From positions 1 to 33,819 of the forward strand of contig DEUP01000043.1 of NCBI GenBank assembly GCA_002362625.1: a stretch of 33,819 nt of DNA, read 5' to 3'. Under the pieces are notes generated by a model. The model saw only the letters and a program-made list of their open reading frames with translations. It was not told the DNA's origin and did no database searches. Below are positions 7,847 to 14,952 of the stretch, piece after piece (position 1 is the stretch's first letter; each line of letters opens with the position of its first letter). The stretch comes from Clostridiales bacterium UBA3259. Its GTDB lineage: Bacteria; Bacillota_A; Clostridia; Oscillospirales; Oscillospiraceae. Both the position numbers and the translations under genes were made by a program.

Positions 7847-9607
7847 ATGCTGCGCCCCCGCGACTCTCACACCCGCAGCGCGATCCAAATTGTGGGACTG
7901 TGGGATTTCTGCCTCGACCCCAATGACCAGGGCATTGAGGAGCAATGGTTTTCCAATGGGTTAAAGAACCCTGTCCGTATGACCACCGGCACCAGCTTCA
8001 ATGACATCTTTACCTCCAAGCTGATCCGGGACTACAGCGGCGCTTTCTGGTATCGCAAACAGATCAGGATCCCCTTCCTGCCTGCCGGGAACCGCCTGCT
8101 CCTGTATTTTGAATCCGTTACCCACGCCGCGCAGGTCTGGGTCAACGACACTTTGGTCTGTCAGCATTCCGGTGGATATCTTCCCTTTCAGGCGGATATC
8201 ACCGACACCGTCCGCTCCGGTGATTTCGCCTTTGTTACGGTTCGGGCGGACAATATTCTGAGCTTTGAAACCATTCCTCCCGGCATTGTTGTTCCGGAAT
8301 CGTCCGGCCCCAAGCAGCGTTATTGGCACGACTTCTTTAACTACGCCGGTATCCATCGGCCTGTATGGCTGTGCACCGTCCCCAGCCAGCACATCGAGGA
8401 TGTGACTGTGGTCACCTCCTTTGACGGCTCTGACGGCATCGTCCGGTATGAGGCAAGCTCTGTCTGCCCCGGTAATGTCACTATAAAGCTTTACGACAGT
8501 ACCGGTTCCCTGGTAGCCGCCGGCGCCTCCGGGGAAGCCCGAATCCCCAACGTTCACCCCTGGTCAGTGGGCGACGGATATCTGTACCGCGCGGAATTCT
8601 GTCTGGAAGCAGAAGGAAAAACCGTGGACATCTATCCTATGCGGGTAGGCGTGCGCACTGTGGAAGTAAAGGGCACCCAGATCCTGCTCAACGGGAAGCC
8701 GGTATACCTGAAAGGGTTTGGCATGCACGAAGACCTCGCGGTGATCGGCAAGGGACACCATGACGCCTTTATGCTCCATGATTTTGCCCTTCTCAAATGG
8801 ATCGGCGCAAACTCCTTCCGCACCTCTCATTATCCCTATTCCGAGGATGTTATGGACTATGCCGATGAACAGGGCTTCCTTGTCATCGATGAAACCCCTG
8901 CTGTAGGCCTGAATCTGGTCAACGGCGGTATTTTCCCCGGCGCGGATATGGTTACCTTCTCGCCGGATACCATCAGCGAAAAAACCCAGAGGGCGCACAT
9001 GCAGGTCATTGAGGAGCTGATCCGCCGGGACAAAAACCATCCCTGCGTAATTCTCTGGTCTATTGCCAACGAGCCGGAATCTCAGACCGACGCCGCTGCC
9101 GCCTACTTTGAACCTCTGTTCGCCGCCGCCCGGCGCTCTGACCCTACCCGGCCTGTGGGCTTCGTCAACATGGCCCTGGCCCCCTATGGACTGTGCAAGG
9201 TGGCACAGTTCTCCGATGTGATCATGCTGAACCGATACCATGGCTGGTATTCCTTCAATGACGACCTGACCGGCGCGGAGGCTGCCCTGCGGGAGGAGCT
9301 GGAGCTTTGGCAGCAGGTAGGGAAGCCCATTATCATGACAGAGTACGGCACCGACACCATGAATGGTCTCCACGCCGTAGTCCCGGAGCCTTGGACCGAG
9401 GAATACCAGGTAGCCTACTTACAGATGTACCACAAGGTCTTCGACGCCATCCCGGCTATGGCCGGCGAGCAGGTCTGGAACTTCGCCGACTTCGCCACCT
9501 TCCCCGGTACCATGCGCGTCGGCGGCAACCGCAAGGGCGTCTTCACACGGGATCGGCAGCCCAAATCTTCCGCCTTTACGCTGAAGCGCCGTTGGGCTGA
9601 GAAATAA
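7847..9607 (+). CDS. uidA: GH2 beta-glucuronidase, cytoplasmic, UidA-like with Loop 1
   Basis: Hydrolyses beta-D-glucuronides to glucuronate and aglycone. At 586 residues it matches E. coli UidA from the first residues (MLRPRDSHTR) to the end: sugar-binding domain, immunoglobulin-like domain, then the TIM barrel. The acid/base Glu is E409 in WSIANEPES and the nucleophile is E499 in MTEYGTD. The N-x-K glucuronate-carboxylate motif is present as N561-R-K563 in VGGNRKGVF, which separates it from beta-galactosidases. The segment 353-380 is about as long as Loop 1 of E. coli GUS, the class tied to hydrolysis of small drug glucuronides. No signal peptide, so it works inside the cell and needs an importer, fitting the ABC genes upstream. 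GGTGAG precedes the ATG. Confidence 0.96.
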   Translation: MLRPRDSHTRSAIQIVGLWDFCLDPNDQGIEEQWFSNGLKNPVRMTTGTSFNDIFTSKLIRDYSGAFWYRKQIRIPFLPAGNRLLLYFESVTHAAQVWVNDTLVCQHSGGYLPFQADITDTVRSGDFAFVTVRADNILSFETIPPGIVVPESSGPKQRYWHDFFNYAGIHRPVWLCTVPSQHIEDVTVVTSFDGSDGIVRYEASSVCPGNVTIKLYDSTGSLVAAGASGEARIPNVHPWSVGDGYLYRAEFCLEAEGKTVDIYPMRVGVRTVEVKGTQILLNGKPVYLKGFGMHEDLAVIGKGHHDAFMLHDFALLKWIGANSFRTSHYPYSEDVMDYADEQGFLVIDETPAVGLNLVNGGIFPGADMVTFSPDTISEKTQRAHMQVIEELIRRDKNHPCVILWSIANEPESQTDAAAAYFEPLFAAARRSDPTRPVGFVNMALAPYGLCKVAQFSDVIMLNRYHGWYSFNDDLTGAEAALREELELWQQVGKPIIMTEYGTDTMNGLHAVVPEPWTEEYQVAYLQMYHKVFDAIPAMAGEQVWNFADFATFPGTMRVGGNRKGVFTRDRQPKSSAFTLKRRWAEK

Positions 9608-9633
9608 GCGGTTTTCTGCCGGGAGGCTCTTTC

Positions 9634-10458
9634 ATGAAACTACAACAGGGAAAAATCGCTTTCATCACCGGCGGCGCCAATGGCATCGGCGCCGCCGCCG
9701 CAAGAATGCTGGCGGAGTACGGAGTGCAGGTGGTGAGCTTTGACCGGGATGATGCCGCCAATCAGAAGCTGGCAGCACAAAGCAGTCTGATTCACCCTGT
9801 CTCCTGCGACTGTACCGATTATTCCCAGATTCGCGACTGCTTTCAATTCGCTGTGGAGAAGCTGGGAGGCGTGGATATTTTGATTAACAACGCCGGGGAT
9901 TTTGTCTTCTCCAGCTTTCTGAAGGATTCCTACCCGGAAGGGCTCCAGGGATTGGAGCATATGCTGCGGCTGTTCGTTGGGAGCACCTACGCCTTTACCC
10001 TGCTGGCGGCGCCCATTCTGGCGGCCAGGCAGGGTGCGGTCATCAACGTGCTGACGAACCATGTTCATCGGGATATCTGCCGGGTCTCTCCGGAGGAGCA
10101 TTCCTATGACGCGGCGAAATACGCCCAGATGAGCCTGAACATGTCCATGGCCGCGGAACTGCATCCCATGGGTGTCCGGGTCAACGCCGTGGATCCCGCC
10201 GCCACCTACACAAAAATGCTCACGGATTTCTTCACCGCAAAGGGTATGCCCGCCACGGTAGAGAGCATTGCCAAAACAACCCGTGTCGGCTCGCTGATGC
10301 TTCCGGAGGATGTGGCCCTTGCCATCTGCAATCTCATTGGATGGGAAGACCCGGCTCCTGTTGGGCAGAATTACTTGCTCCGGTCTCAGGAAGACTGTAT
10401 AAGGCTGAAGCATCCTCCCCAGGAGGTATCGTGTGAAAAATCACACGATACTATTTAA
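9634..10458 (+). CDS. Short-chain dehydrogenase/reductase (SDR), NAD-type
   Basis: A 274-residue Rossmann oxidoreductase. The cofactor loop is TGGANGIG (12-19), an Asp at the end of strand 2 (D37, in SFDRDD) favours NAD(H) over NADP(H), NNAG is at 85-88, and the catalytic Y158-x3-K162 lies in SYDAAK. The usual catalytic Ser after strand 5 is not obvious; INVLTN offers Thr141, and the loop before Tyr is longer than usual. The C-terminal tail from about residue 245 lacks the common (V/N)VDGG ending. GGGAGG precedes the ATG, 26 bases after the glucuronidase. It probably oxidises or reduces a hydroxyl/keto group of the aglycone, but a sugar substrate cannot be excluded. Confidence 0.92.
   Translation: MKLQQGKIAFITGGANGIGAAAARMLAEYGVQVVSFDRDDAANQKLAAQSSLIHPVSCDCTDYSQIRDCFQFAVEKLGGVDILINNAGDFVFSSFLKDSYPEGLQGLEHMLRLFVGSTYAFTLLAAPILAARQGAVINVLTNHVHRDICRVSPEEHSYDAAKYAQMSLNMSMAAELHPMGVRVNAVDPAATYTKMLTDFFTAKGMPATVESIAKTTRVGSLMLPEDVALAICNLIGWEDPAPVGQNYLLRSQEDCIRLKHPPQEVSCEKSHDTI
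10427..10450. repeat. Perfect 10-bp inverted repeat at the end of the SDR gene
   Basis: TATCGTGTGA (10427-10436) and TCACACGATA (10441-10450) form a perfect hairpin or palindromic operator around AAAA. It overlaps the last codons of the dehydrogenase, whose tail is therefore encoded by the palindrome. No T-run follows. Confidence 0.6.
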
Positions 10459-10503
10459 ACGGCTTGCAGCTCGCCGCTTTCGCGGCAACCGCGGCACATG
10501 CCG

Positions 10504-10579
10504 AATAATCTCCATTCAGCCGCATATGGGGGTTTCATCGCAATTTGTGCTGTTGGCGCGCGGCAGAATGGAGATTAAT
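10504..10579 (+). promoter_or_regulatory. Inverted repeat that would sequester the SnoaL-gene ribosome site
   Basis: Positions 10504-10523 are complementary to 10560-10579 at 18 of 20 bases, separated by 36 bases. The right arm ends one base before the ATG at 10580 and contains the GGAG ribosome site (10570-10573). If the RNA folds this way, initiation would be blocked. A smaller stem GCCGC-TTTC-GCGGC lies just upstream, so alternative folds are possible. Seen directly; the regulatory role is inferred. Confidence 0.5.
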
Positions 10580-11053
10580 ATGTATACTTTACAGCAGCTG
10601 AGTGACCTGGAACAAATCCGCACCCTTCGTACCGTATATTCCCATTTCTATGACAGTCAGGATCTGGACGGCCTGTGCTCCCTGTTCGCGGATGACGCCG
10701 TCTGCCAGTGGGACGAACGCCATGGCGGCACCTGGCGGGGCATCCGGGAAATCCGGCAAAACTACCAGAACTATTTTGACCTGTACCCAGGCTGCTTTTC
10801 CGTCGTCCATTCCGTGACAAACCACTGGATCGATCTGACGGGAGACACTACCGCCCATGGCCGGTGCTTCTTGCTGGATTTCAATTTTCTGAAAACAGAA
10901 CGTGTTTCTCCTCTGGGAACCGTGGGTGTGTACGATGATTTCTATAGAAAGACCGCGGACGGATGGAAATTTCAGCGGGTCAGCTTGGATTTTCTTTGGC
11001 CGGAACGCGCGATTTTGAACCCGCCCGCTTTCGGCAGATCTCCCACAGTCTGA
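10580..11053 (+). CDS. SnoaL-like (NTF2-fold) protein, possible dehydratase/isomerase
   Basis: A 157-residue protein with the SnoaL_4-type NTF2 fold: N-terminal helix QLSDLEQIRTLRTVYSHFYD, then LFADDAVCQW, then HSVTNHWIDLTGDTTAHGR, and a C-terminal strand near GWKFQRVSLDF. Relatives include scytalone dehydratase and the bile-acid 7-alpha-dehydratase BaiE. Tyr20 and Asp25 fall in the same YxxxxD spacing as the BaiE active-site Tyr and Asp, as recalled from that family. An upstream in-frame ATG (10568) overlaps the GGAG, so 10580 is preferred. Last gene before a strong terminator. A lyase or isomerase step on the released aglycone fits the context; a non-enzymatic binding role remains possible. 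Confidence 0.85.
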   Translation: MYTLQQLSDLEQIRTLRTVYSHFYDSQDLDGLCSLFADDAVCQWDERHGGTWRGIREIRQNYQNYFDLYPGCFSVVHSVTNHWIDLTGDTTAHGRCFLLDFNFLKTERVSPLGTVGVYDDFYRKTADGWKFQRVSLDFLWPERAILNPPAFGRSPTV

Positions 11054-11095
11054 TTCCGATTGTCTCGCGGGCACGATACCAAAAAACAATACGCA

Positions 11096-11140
11096 AAAAC
11101 AAGGCGCCGGAAAGTCTTTTCCCGCCTTGTTTTCTTTTTT
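11096..11140 (+). terminator. Intrinsic terminator ending the glucuronide operon
   Basis: Arms 11096-11106 and 11123-11133 pair perfectly (11 bp) around a 16-base loop, followed by a T-rich tract to 11140. It marks the end of the run that begins with the ABC ATPase. Confidence 0.88.
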
Positions 11141-11181
11141 GACCACCTGCCCTCCCCCACAAACCATCCATTGAAAATCGC

Positions 11182-11210
11182 TTGCAATCCTTCTCTTCTT
11201 TTTCTATAAT
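11182..11210 (+). promoter_or_regulatory. Sigma-70-type promoter of the LytTR gene
   Basis: TTGCAA at 11182-11187, a 17-base spacer, and TATAAT at 11205-11210. The predicted start of transcription is near 11217, about 20 bases before the LytTR ATG. Confidence 0.8.
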
Positions 11211-11236
11211 GGCACTCACAGAAGGGAGGATTTCCA

Positions 11237-11677
11237 ATGCAGCTTGAAATCAAACTGGATCCGGCGTACCCGGAGCCGAAGGTCGTCCTGCTCACCGCCG
11301 CCATGACCGAGGAAGTCAACCGGATCGTGAGCCAGCTATCCGGCCAGCAGCCTCAGATTCTTTCGGGAATCCGGCAGGAAAAGCTGGAGATTATCGAGCA
11401 GGACGATCTCATTCGGGTATATGCCAGCGCGGGTAAGGTTTTCGCCGTGACAGGCAAGGGGGAATACATCCTGCGGCTGAGGCTGTACGAGGTGGAGGCG
11501 CGGCTCAATCCCAGTCAGTTTGTCCGCATCTCCAATTCCGAGATCATCAACATCCGGCGTGTGAGCAGCTTCGACCTGGGCTATACCGGAACCATCCGCG
11601 TGGCCCTGCAAAACGGCACCGTAACCTATGTGTCCAGGCGCTATGTTGCCCGGATCAAAAAACTTTTGGGAGTGTGA
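11237..11677 (+). CDS. LytTR-domain DNA-binding regulator
   Basis: A 146-residue transcription factor with no receiver domain. The LytTR DNA-binding domain covers about residues 45-145, with FVRISNSEIINIRRV (the F-x-R-x-H/N-x-S-x-I/L-I-N-x-x-x-I signature) and a final strand near VTYVSRRYVARIKKLL. GGGAGGA sits 6 bases before the ATG. The gene is followed after 7 bases by a DUF3021 membrane protein; such LytTR plus DUF3021 pairs are widespread in Firmicutes and the membrane partner is thought to control the regulator's activity. It probably autoregulates this small operon. Its targets are not visible here. Confidence 0.9.
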   Translation: MQLEIKLDPAYPEPKVVLLTAAMTEEVNRIVSQLSGQQPQILSGIRQEKLEIIEQDDLIRVYASAGKVFAVTGKGEYILRLRLYEVEARLNPSQFVRISNSEIINIRRVSSFDLGYTGTIRVALQNGTVTYVSRRYVARIKKLLGV

Positions 11678-11684
11678 CAGCATT

Positions 11685-12140
11685 ATGAAGAAGAAGATTT
11701 TATTCCGTACTTTATGGGGCTTCCCCTCCGGCATGGCTCTGGGACAGATCATTACCATTCTGACTTCCCTGGCCTTCGGAGACGGCGTCTACTATCCCTG
11801 CGTGCCGGAGCTGATTTCCATGACAGGAAGTGAGATCGGCGCGGTATCGCTCCAGGCGTTCCTCTGCGGCGCTCTGGGCGCCGGCTTTGCCGCCGCCTCC
11901 GTTATTTGGGAGATGGAAAGCTGGGGACTGGTGAAGCAGACCGGCATTTACTTCCTGATCATTTCCCTGATCATGATGCCCATTGCCTATGTTACCTACT
12001 GGATGGAACACAGCGTGAAGGGCGTACTTTCCTATTTTGGCATTTTCGTTTTGATTTTTGCCGTGATCTGGGTGATTGAGTACGCCGTTGCCTGGTGGAA
12101 TGTGAAGAAAATGAATCGGTCACTCCATCAAAAGCAATAA
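11685..12140 (+). CDS. DUF3021-family membrane protein
   Basis: A 151-residue protein with about four membrane segments (roughly residues 8-30, 52-75, 85-103 and 112-137) and a basic C-terminus (WNVKKMNRSLHQKQ). The pattern, including FGIFVLIFAVIWVIEY near the end, matches DUF3021 partners of LytTR regulators. GGGAG lies upstream of the ATG; it is translationally linked to the LytTR gene. Likely role: membrane sensor or antagonist that holds the LytTR protein. This is family knowledge, not shown by the sequence itself. Confidence 0.85.
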   Translation: MKKKILFRTLWGFPSGMALGQIITILTSLAFGDGVYYPCVPELISMTGSEIGAVSLQAFLCGALGAGFAAASVIWEMESWGLVKQTGIYFLIISLIMMPIAYVTYWMEHSVKGVLSYFGIFVLIFAVIWVIEYAVAWWNVKKMNRSLHQKQ

Positions 12141-12171
12141 GCAGATTTGGCAGGATATGCCAAAAGAAAAG

Positions 12172-12211
12172 GATACCGCGCAATAGAGGAATCCCTCCCT
12201 TGCGCGGTATC
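12172..12211. terminator. Bidirectional terminator between convergent genes
   Basis: A perfect 12-bp stem (12172-12183 with 12200-12211) is flanked by T-rich sequence on the right and A-rich sequence on the left. It separates the DUF3021 gene (+) from the GNAT gene (-). Confidence 0.82.
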
Positions 12212-12212
12212 T

Positions 12213-12731
12213 TCATATTTTCTTTTCCAAAAAGACCAGTTCCACGTTGGGGATTCCATGGAAGACGCACCCGGTTGTGCCTGCCTCTTCATATCCCAGC
12301 TTCTCATAAAATCTCCGGGCCGGTGTGTTCTGTCCCTGGGTGTTCAGGCGCAGGCACTTACAGCCGCTGTCTAAAGCGTATTGCTCATAAAAGCCCATCA
12401 TCCGGGTCCCGCAGCCCCTGCGGTCAAACCGGGGGTCTACCGCCAGGGTATGCAAAACCATGATCTCCTGCGGCTGGGCGGAATACCGCCAATTGCCATT
12501 GCCGTATTCCGGACCCTGCTTCCGATTGATGATCGCCGCAGCTGTGACCGTGCCGCTCTCGATCTCCACGAACAGTTCTCCTCTCTCCAGCGTCTGAACT
12601 GCCGTCTGCCTTGTGGGGTACACATTCCGCGCCCAATGCAGAGGAATCCGCCCCTCCTCGATGCCGCTGTGAATGGCATCGTAAATTTCCGCCACGGCGT
12701 CAATATCGCTTCTGACCGCTTTTCGTATCAT
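12213..12731 (-). CDS. GNAT-family N-acetyltransferase
   Basis: A 172-residue acetyl-CoA-dependent transferase. The fold runs from MIRKAVRSDIDAVAEIYDAI through VLHTLAVDPRFDRRGCGTRM, where R-R-G-C-G-T is the acetyl-CoA pyrophosphate loop, to RRFYEKLGYEEAG, the usual last helix and strand. The start codon overlaps the tcdA stop as ATGA, so it is translated by coupling from tcdA. The substrate cannot be told; small-molecule acetylation is the default. Composition matches its neighbours. Confidence 0.88.
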   Translation of the reverse strand: MIRKAVRSDIDAVAEIYDAIHSGIEEGRIPLHWARNVYPTRQTAVQTLERGELFVEIESGTVTAAAIINRKQGPEYGNGNWRYSAQPQEIMVLHTLAVDPRFDRRGCGTRMMGFYEQYALDSGCKCLRLNTQGQNTPARRFYEKLGYEEAGTTGCVFHGIPNVELVFLEKKI

Positions 12732-13462
12732 ATAGCACTTCCTGATTCTTTCAGTCCAATGTCCTTAATCACTTCCCCCGCCAGAATCAGCCCTGCCGCT
12801 CCCGGCACGAAGGACACGCTCCCCGGAATCTGCCGCTTCCCCAGCTGGGCAGCTTCCTCCTCCCAGCCCTTGGGGACCATGGCCTCCTCCTGGGAGTAAA
12901 CCACCTTCAAATGCCTGATGCCCCGCTTCCCCAGCTCCTTGCGCATGACCCGGGCCAGGGGACACATGGCGGTTTTGGAAATATCCGCCACCTGAAAAGC
13001 GGAGGCGTCCAGCTTGTTTCCCGTCCCCATGCAGGAGATAATGGGCGTACCCGCCGCGTAAGCCCGCTCCACCAGCTGAAGCTTTCCCGTCACCGTATCG
13101 ATGGCGTCCACAATATAATCGTATTCCCGGAAGTCAAACCGATCCGCCGTCTCCCGGGTGTAAAACACGTCACACACCCGGACAGTACACTCCGGATTGA
13201 TGTCCAGCACCCGCCGCCGGGCCGCCTCGGTTTTCATCAGGCCCACCGTGGAATGGGTGGCGAGAATCTGCCGGTTCAGATTGGAAACACTGATTCTGTC
13301 ATTGTCCACCAGTGTAAGCGATCCAATGCCGCCCCGTGCCAGGGCTTCCACCGTGTAGCCGCCCACGCCTCCCAGGCCGAAAACCGCCACTCTGGCCTTT
13401 CGCAGCCGCTCCATGGCTTCCTTTCCCAGGAGCATTTCCGTGCGAAAAAACTGTTCCTTCAT
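12728..13462 (-). CDS. tcdA: tRNA threonylcarbamoyladenosine dehydratase TcdA (ThiF/E1-like)
   Basis: ATP-dependent enzyme that cyclises t6A37 of tRNA to ct6A. The 244-residue protein has the ThiF/MoeB E1-like Rossmann fold: GLGGVGG (29-35), LVDND with D53, and NLNRQ (61-65) for ATP binding, then DYIVDAIDTVTGK and the C-terminal PGSVSFVPGAAGLILAG typical of YgdL/TcdA. Start chosen at the ATG preceded by GGGAGGAAG; a longer frame runs back into murA without support. A terminator sits between murA and this gene, so read-through or a promoter hidden in that short gap must supply its transcript. Downstream GNAT gene is coupled. Confidence 0.9.
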   Translation of the reverse strand: MKEQFFRTEMLLGKEAMERLRKARVAVFGLGGVGGYTVEALARGGIGSLTLVDNDRISVSNLNRQILATHSTVGLMKTEAARRRVLDINPECTVRVCDVFYTRETADRFDFREYDYIVDAIDTVTGKLQLVERAYAAGTPIISCMGTGNKLDASAFQVADISKTAMCPLARVMRKELGKRGIRHLKVVYSQEEAMVPKGWEEEAAQLGKRQIPGSVSFVPGAAGLILAGEVIKDIGLKESGSAI

Positions 13463-13486
13463 GCTTTCTTCCTCCCAGTAAACCAA

Positions 13487-13528
13487 AAAGCGGCTCAGGC
13501 ACTTCAGCCAGAGCCGCTTTCCTTTTTT
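13487..13528 (-). terminator. Terminator after murA
   Basis: Arms 13487-13496 and 13511-13520 pair over 10 bp. On the minus strand the stem runs into AAAGC-to-TTTTT sequence, and on the plus strand it is also followed by T residues, so it could work both ways. It lies in the 64-base gap between murA and tcdA. Confidence 0.7.
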
Positions 13529-14798
13529 ACGTTTCGTCTTCCAGCCGCCGGATATCCGCGCCCAGGGCTGTGAGCTTCTCAACCAGCTTTTCGTAGCCCC
13601 GTTCAATAAAGTGGATATTCTCCACATAGGTGGTTCCCTCTGCCGCGAGACCCGCGATCACCAGGGCCGCCCCTGCCCGGAGATCATGGGCGTATACCGT
13701 GGCTCCGTAGAGCTGCTCCACGCCGGTGACGGTGGCCGTCTTGCCGTTGACCTTGATATTGGCGCCCATGGTGTTCAGCTCATCGCAGTAGCCAAAGAAC
13801 CGGGTCTCATATACGCTTTCCGTCAAAAGGCTGACGCCGCTCGCCAACGCCATACACACACAGACCTGGGCCTGCATATCCGTAGGGAAGCCGGGATAAG
13901 GCCGGGTCTTGACTGTGGTTCGGCGGAGAGCCCCGCCGCACATGATCCGCACCGAATCGTCGTAGTTGATGACCTTTGCCCCCATTTCCTGAAGCTTGCT
14001 GGTGATGCAGTCCAGGTGCTTGGGGATCACGTTCTGGATCAGTACATTGCCTCCCGTGGCCGTTACCGCCGCGAGATACGTGCCTGCCTCGATCTGGTCG
14101 GGGATGATGGCATAGGTGCCGCCCCGCAGGGCGTTGACGCCCTTAATCTTCACCGTGTCGGTGCCCGCGCCGCTGACCCGCGCTCCCATGGTGTTCAGGA
14201 AGTTGGCAAGATCCACGATATGCGGCTCCTTGGCGGCGTTTTCTATGATGGTCTGACCGGGAATCAGGGTGGCCGCCAGCATAATGTTCACCGTAGCGCC
14301 TACAGAAGCCATATCCAGGCTGATCCGGCTGCCCTGCAGCCCTTCCTCACCTGGCTCCAACGCCACATATTCCTCCGTCTCGTCCACCTGAGCGCCCAGC
14401 CCCAAGAAGCCCTTGATGTGCTGGTCAATGGGACGGGAGGCGAAATTACAGCCGCCTGGGAGGGCCACATGGGCCTTTCCGAATCTGCCCAGCAGCGCTC
14501 CCATCAGGTAGTAGCTGGCACGCATCTGCCGAACCAGGTCGGCGTCCGGCTCTGTGCGCTGTACCTCCGAGCAGTCGATCTCCACGACCTCCGGCTCCGG
14601 CAGCTCCACCTTCGCGCCCATACCCTCCAAGATATTCAGCAGGATCCGGACATCGGAAATATCGGGTACATTCTCGATCCGGCACTTGCCGCTGACCAGC
14701 AGGGCCGCGGGCAGGATTGCCACTGCCGCGTTTTTTGCTCCGCTGATGGTAACGGTGCCGTTTAAGGGTCTGCCTCCGCAAATTTCATATCTGGCCAA
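13527..14798 (-). CDS. murA: UDP-N-acetylglucosamine 1-carboxyvinyltransferase MurA
   Basis: First committed step of peptidoglycan synthesis: transfers enolpyruvate from PEP to UDP-GlcNAc in the cytoplasm. The 423-residue protein has the EPSP-synthase-like double fold. SGAKNAA gives K22 and N23, and LPGGCNFASRP gives the catalytic Cys117 that fosfomycin alkylates. The start is taken as TTG at 14798, because AAGGAGAGG lies 7 bases upstream and this numbering puts Lys and Asn at the positions known in E. coli MurA. A TTG 24 bases further up would contain the ribosome site. Cys117 is present, so fosfomycin sensitivity is expected at the target. Confidence 0.95.
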   Translation of the reverse strand: MARYEICGGRPLNGTVTISGAKNAAVAILPAALLVSGKCRIENVPDISDVRILLNILEGMGAKVELPEPEVVEIDCSEVQRTEPDADLVRQMRASYYLMGALLGRFGKAHVALPGGCNFASRPIDQHIKGFLGLGAQVDETEEYVALEPGEEGLQGSRISLDMASVGATVNIMLAATLIPGQTIIENAAKEPHIVDLANFLNTMGARVSGAGTDTVKIKGVNALRGGTYAIIPDQIEAGTYLAAVTATGGNVLIQNVIPKHLDCITSKLQEMGAKVINYDDSVRIMCGGALRRTTVKTRPYPGFPTDMQAQVCVCMALASGVSLLTESVYETRFFGYCDELNTMGANIKVNGKTATVTGVEQLYGATVYAHDLRAGAALVIAGLAAEGTTYVENIHFIERGYEKLVEKLTALGADIRRLEDET

Positions 14799-14856
14799 GG
14801 AATATCCTCTCCTTGTGATCAATTAATGGAAAAGGCCGCTGTTCGGCCGCAGATGT

Positions 14857-14885
14857 TTTATAATTATAACATAGGATCCCGTCAA
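14857..14885 (-). promoter_or_regulatory. Promoter of murA
   Basis: Read on the minus strand: TTGACG (14885-14880), 17-base spacer, TATAAA (14862-14857). An overlapping alternative uses TTGACT further upstream with TATGTT. A small stem GGCCG-AACAG-CGGCC followed by TTTT lies in the leader. Confidence 0.6.
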
Positions 14886-14952
14886 TGTAAAGTCAAAAAA
14901 ATCCAGGCTGGTTCTTCCCTTTCCCGGTATCGCGCCGGAAATCGGAAGGGTT

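Noticed and set aside
7847..9607. GH2 enzyme as beta-galactosidase rather than glucuronidase
   Set aside because: The N-x-K motif (561-563) and close match to UidA throughout support a glucuronidase.
13611..14765. Plus-strand open frame (384 codons) opposite murA
   Set aside because: Antisense shadow; murA on the other strand is complete with catalytic residues.
14826..14847. Small GC stem followed by TTTT in the murA leader, as an attenuator
   Set aside because: Only a 5-bp stem and no leader peptide or alternative pairing was found.
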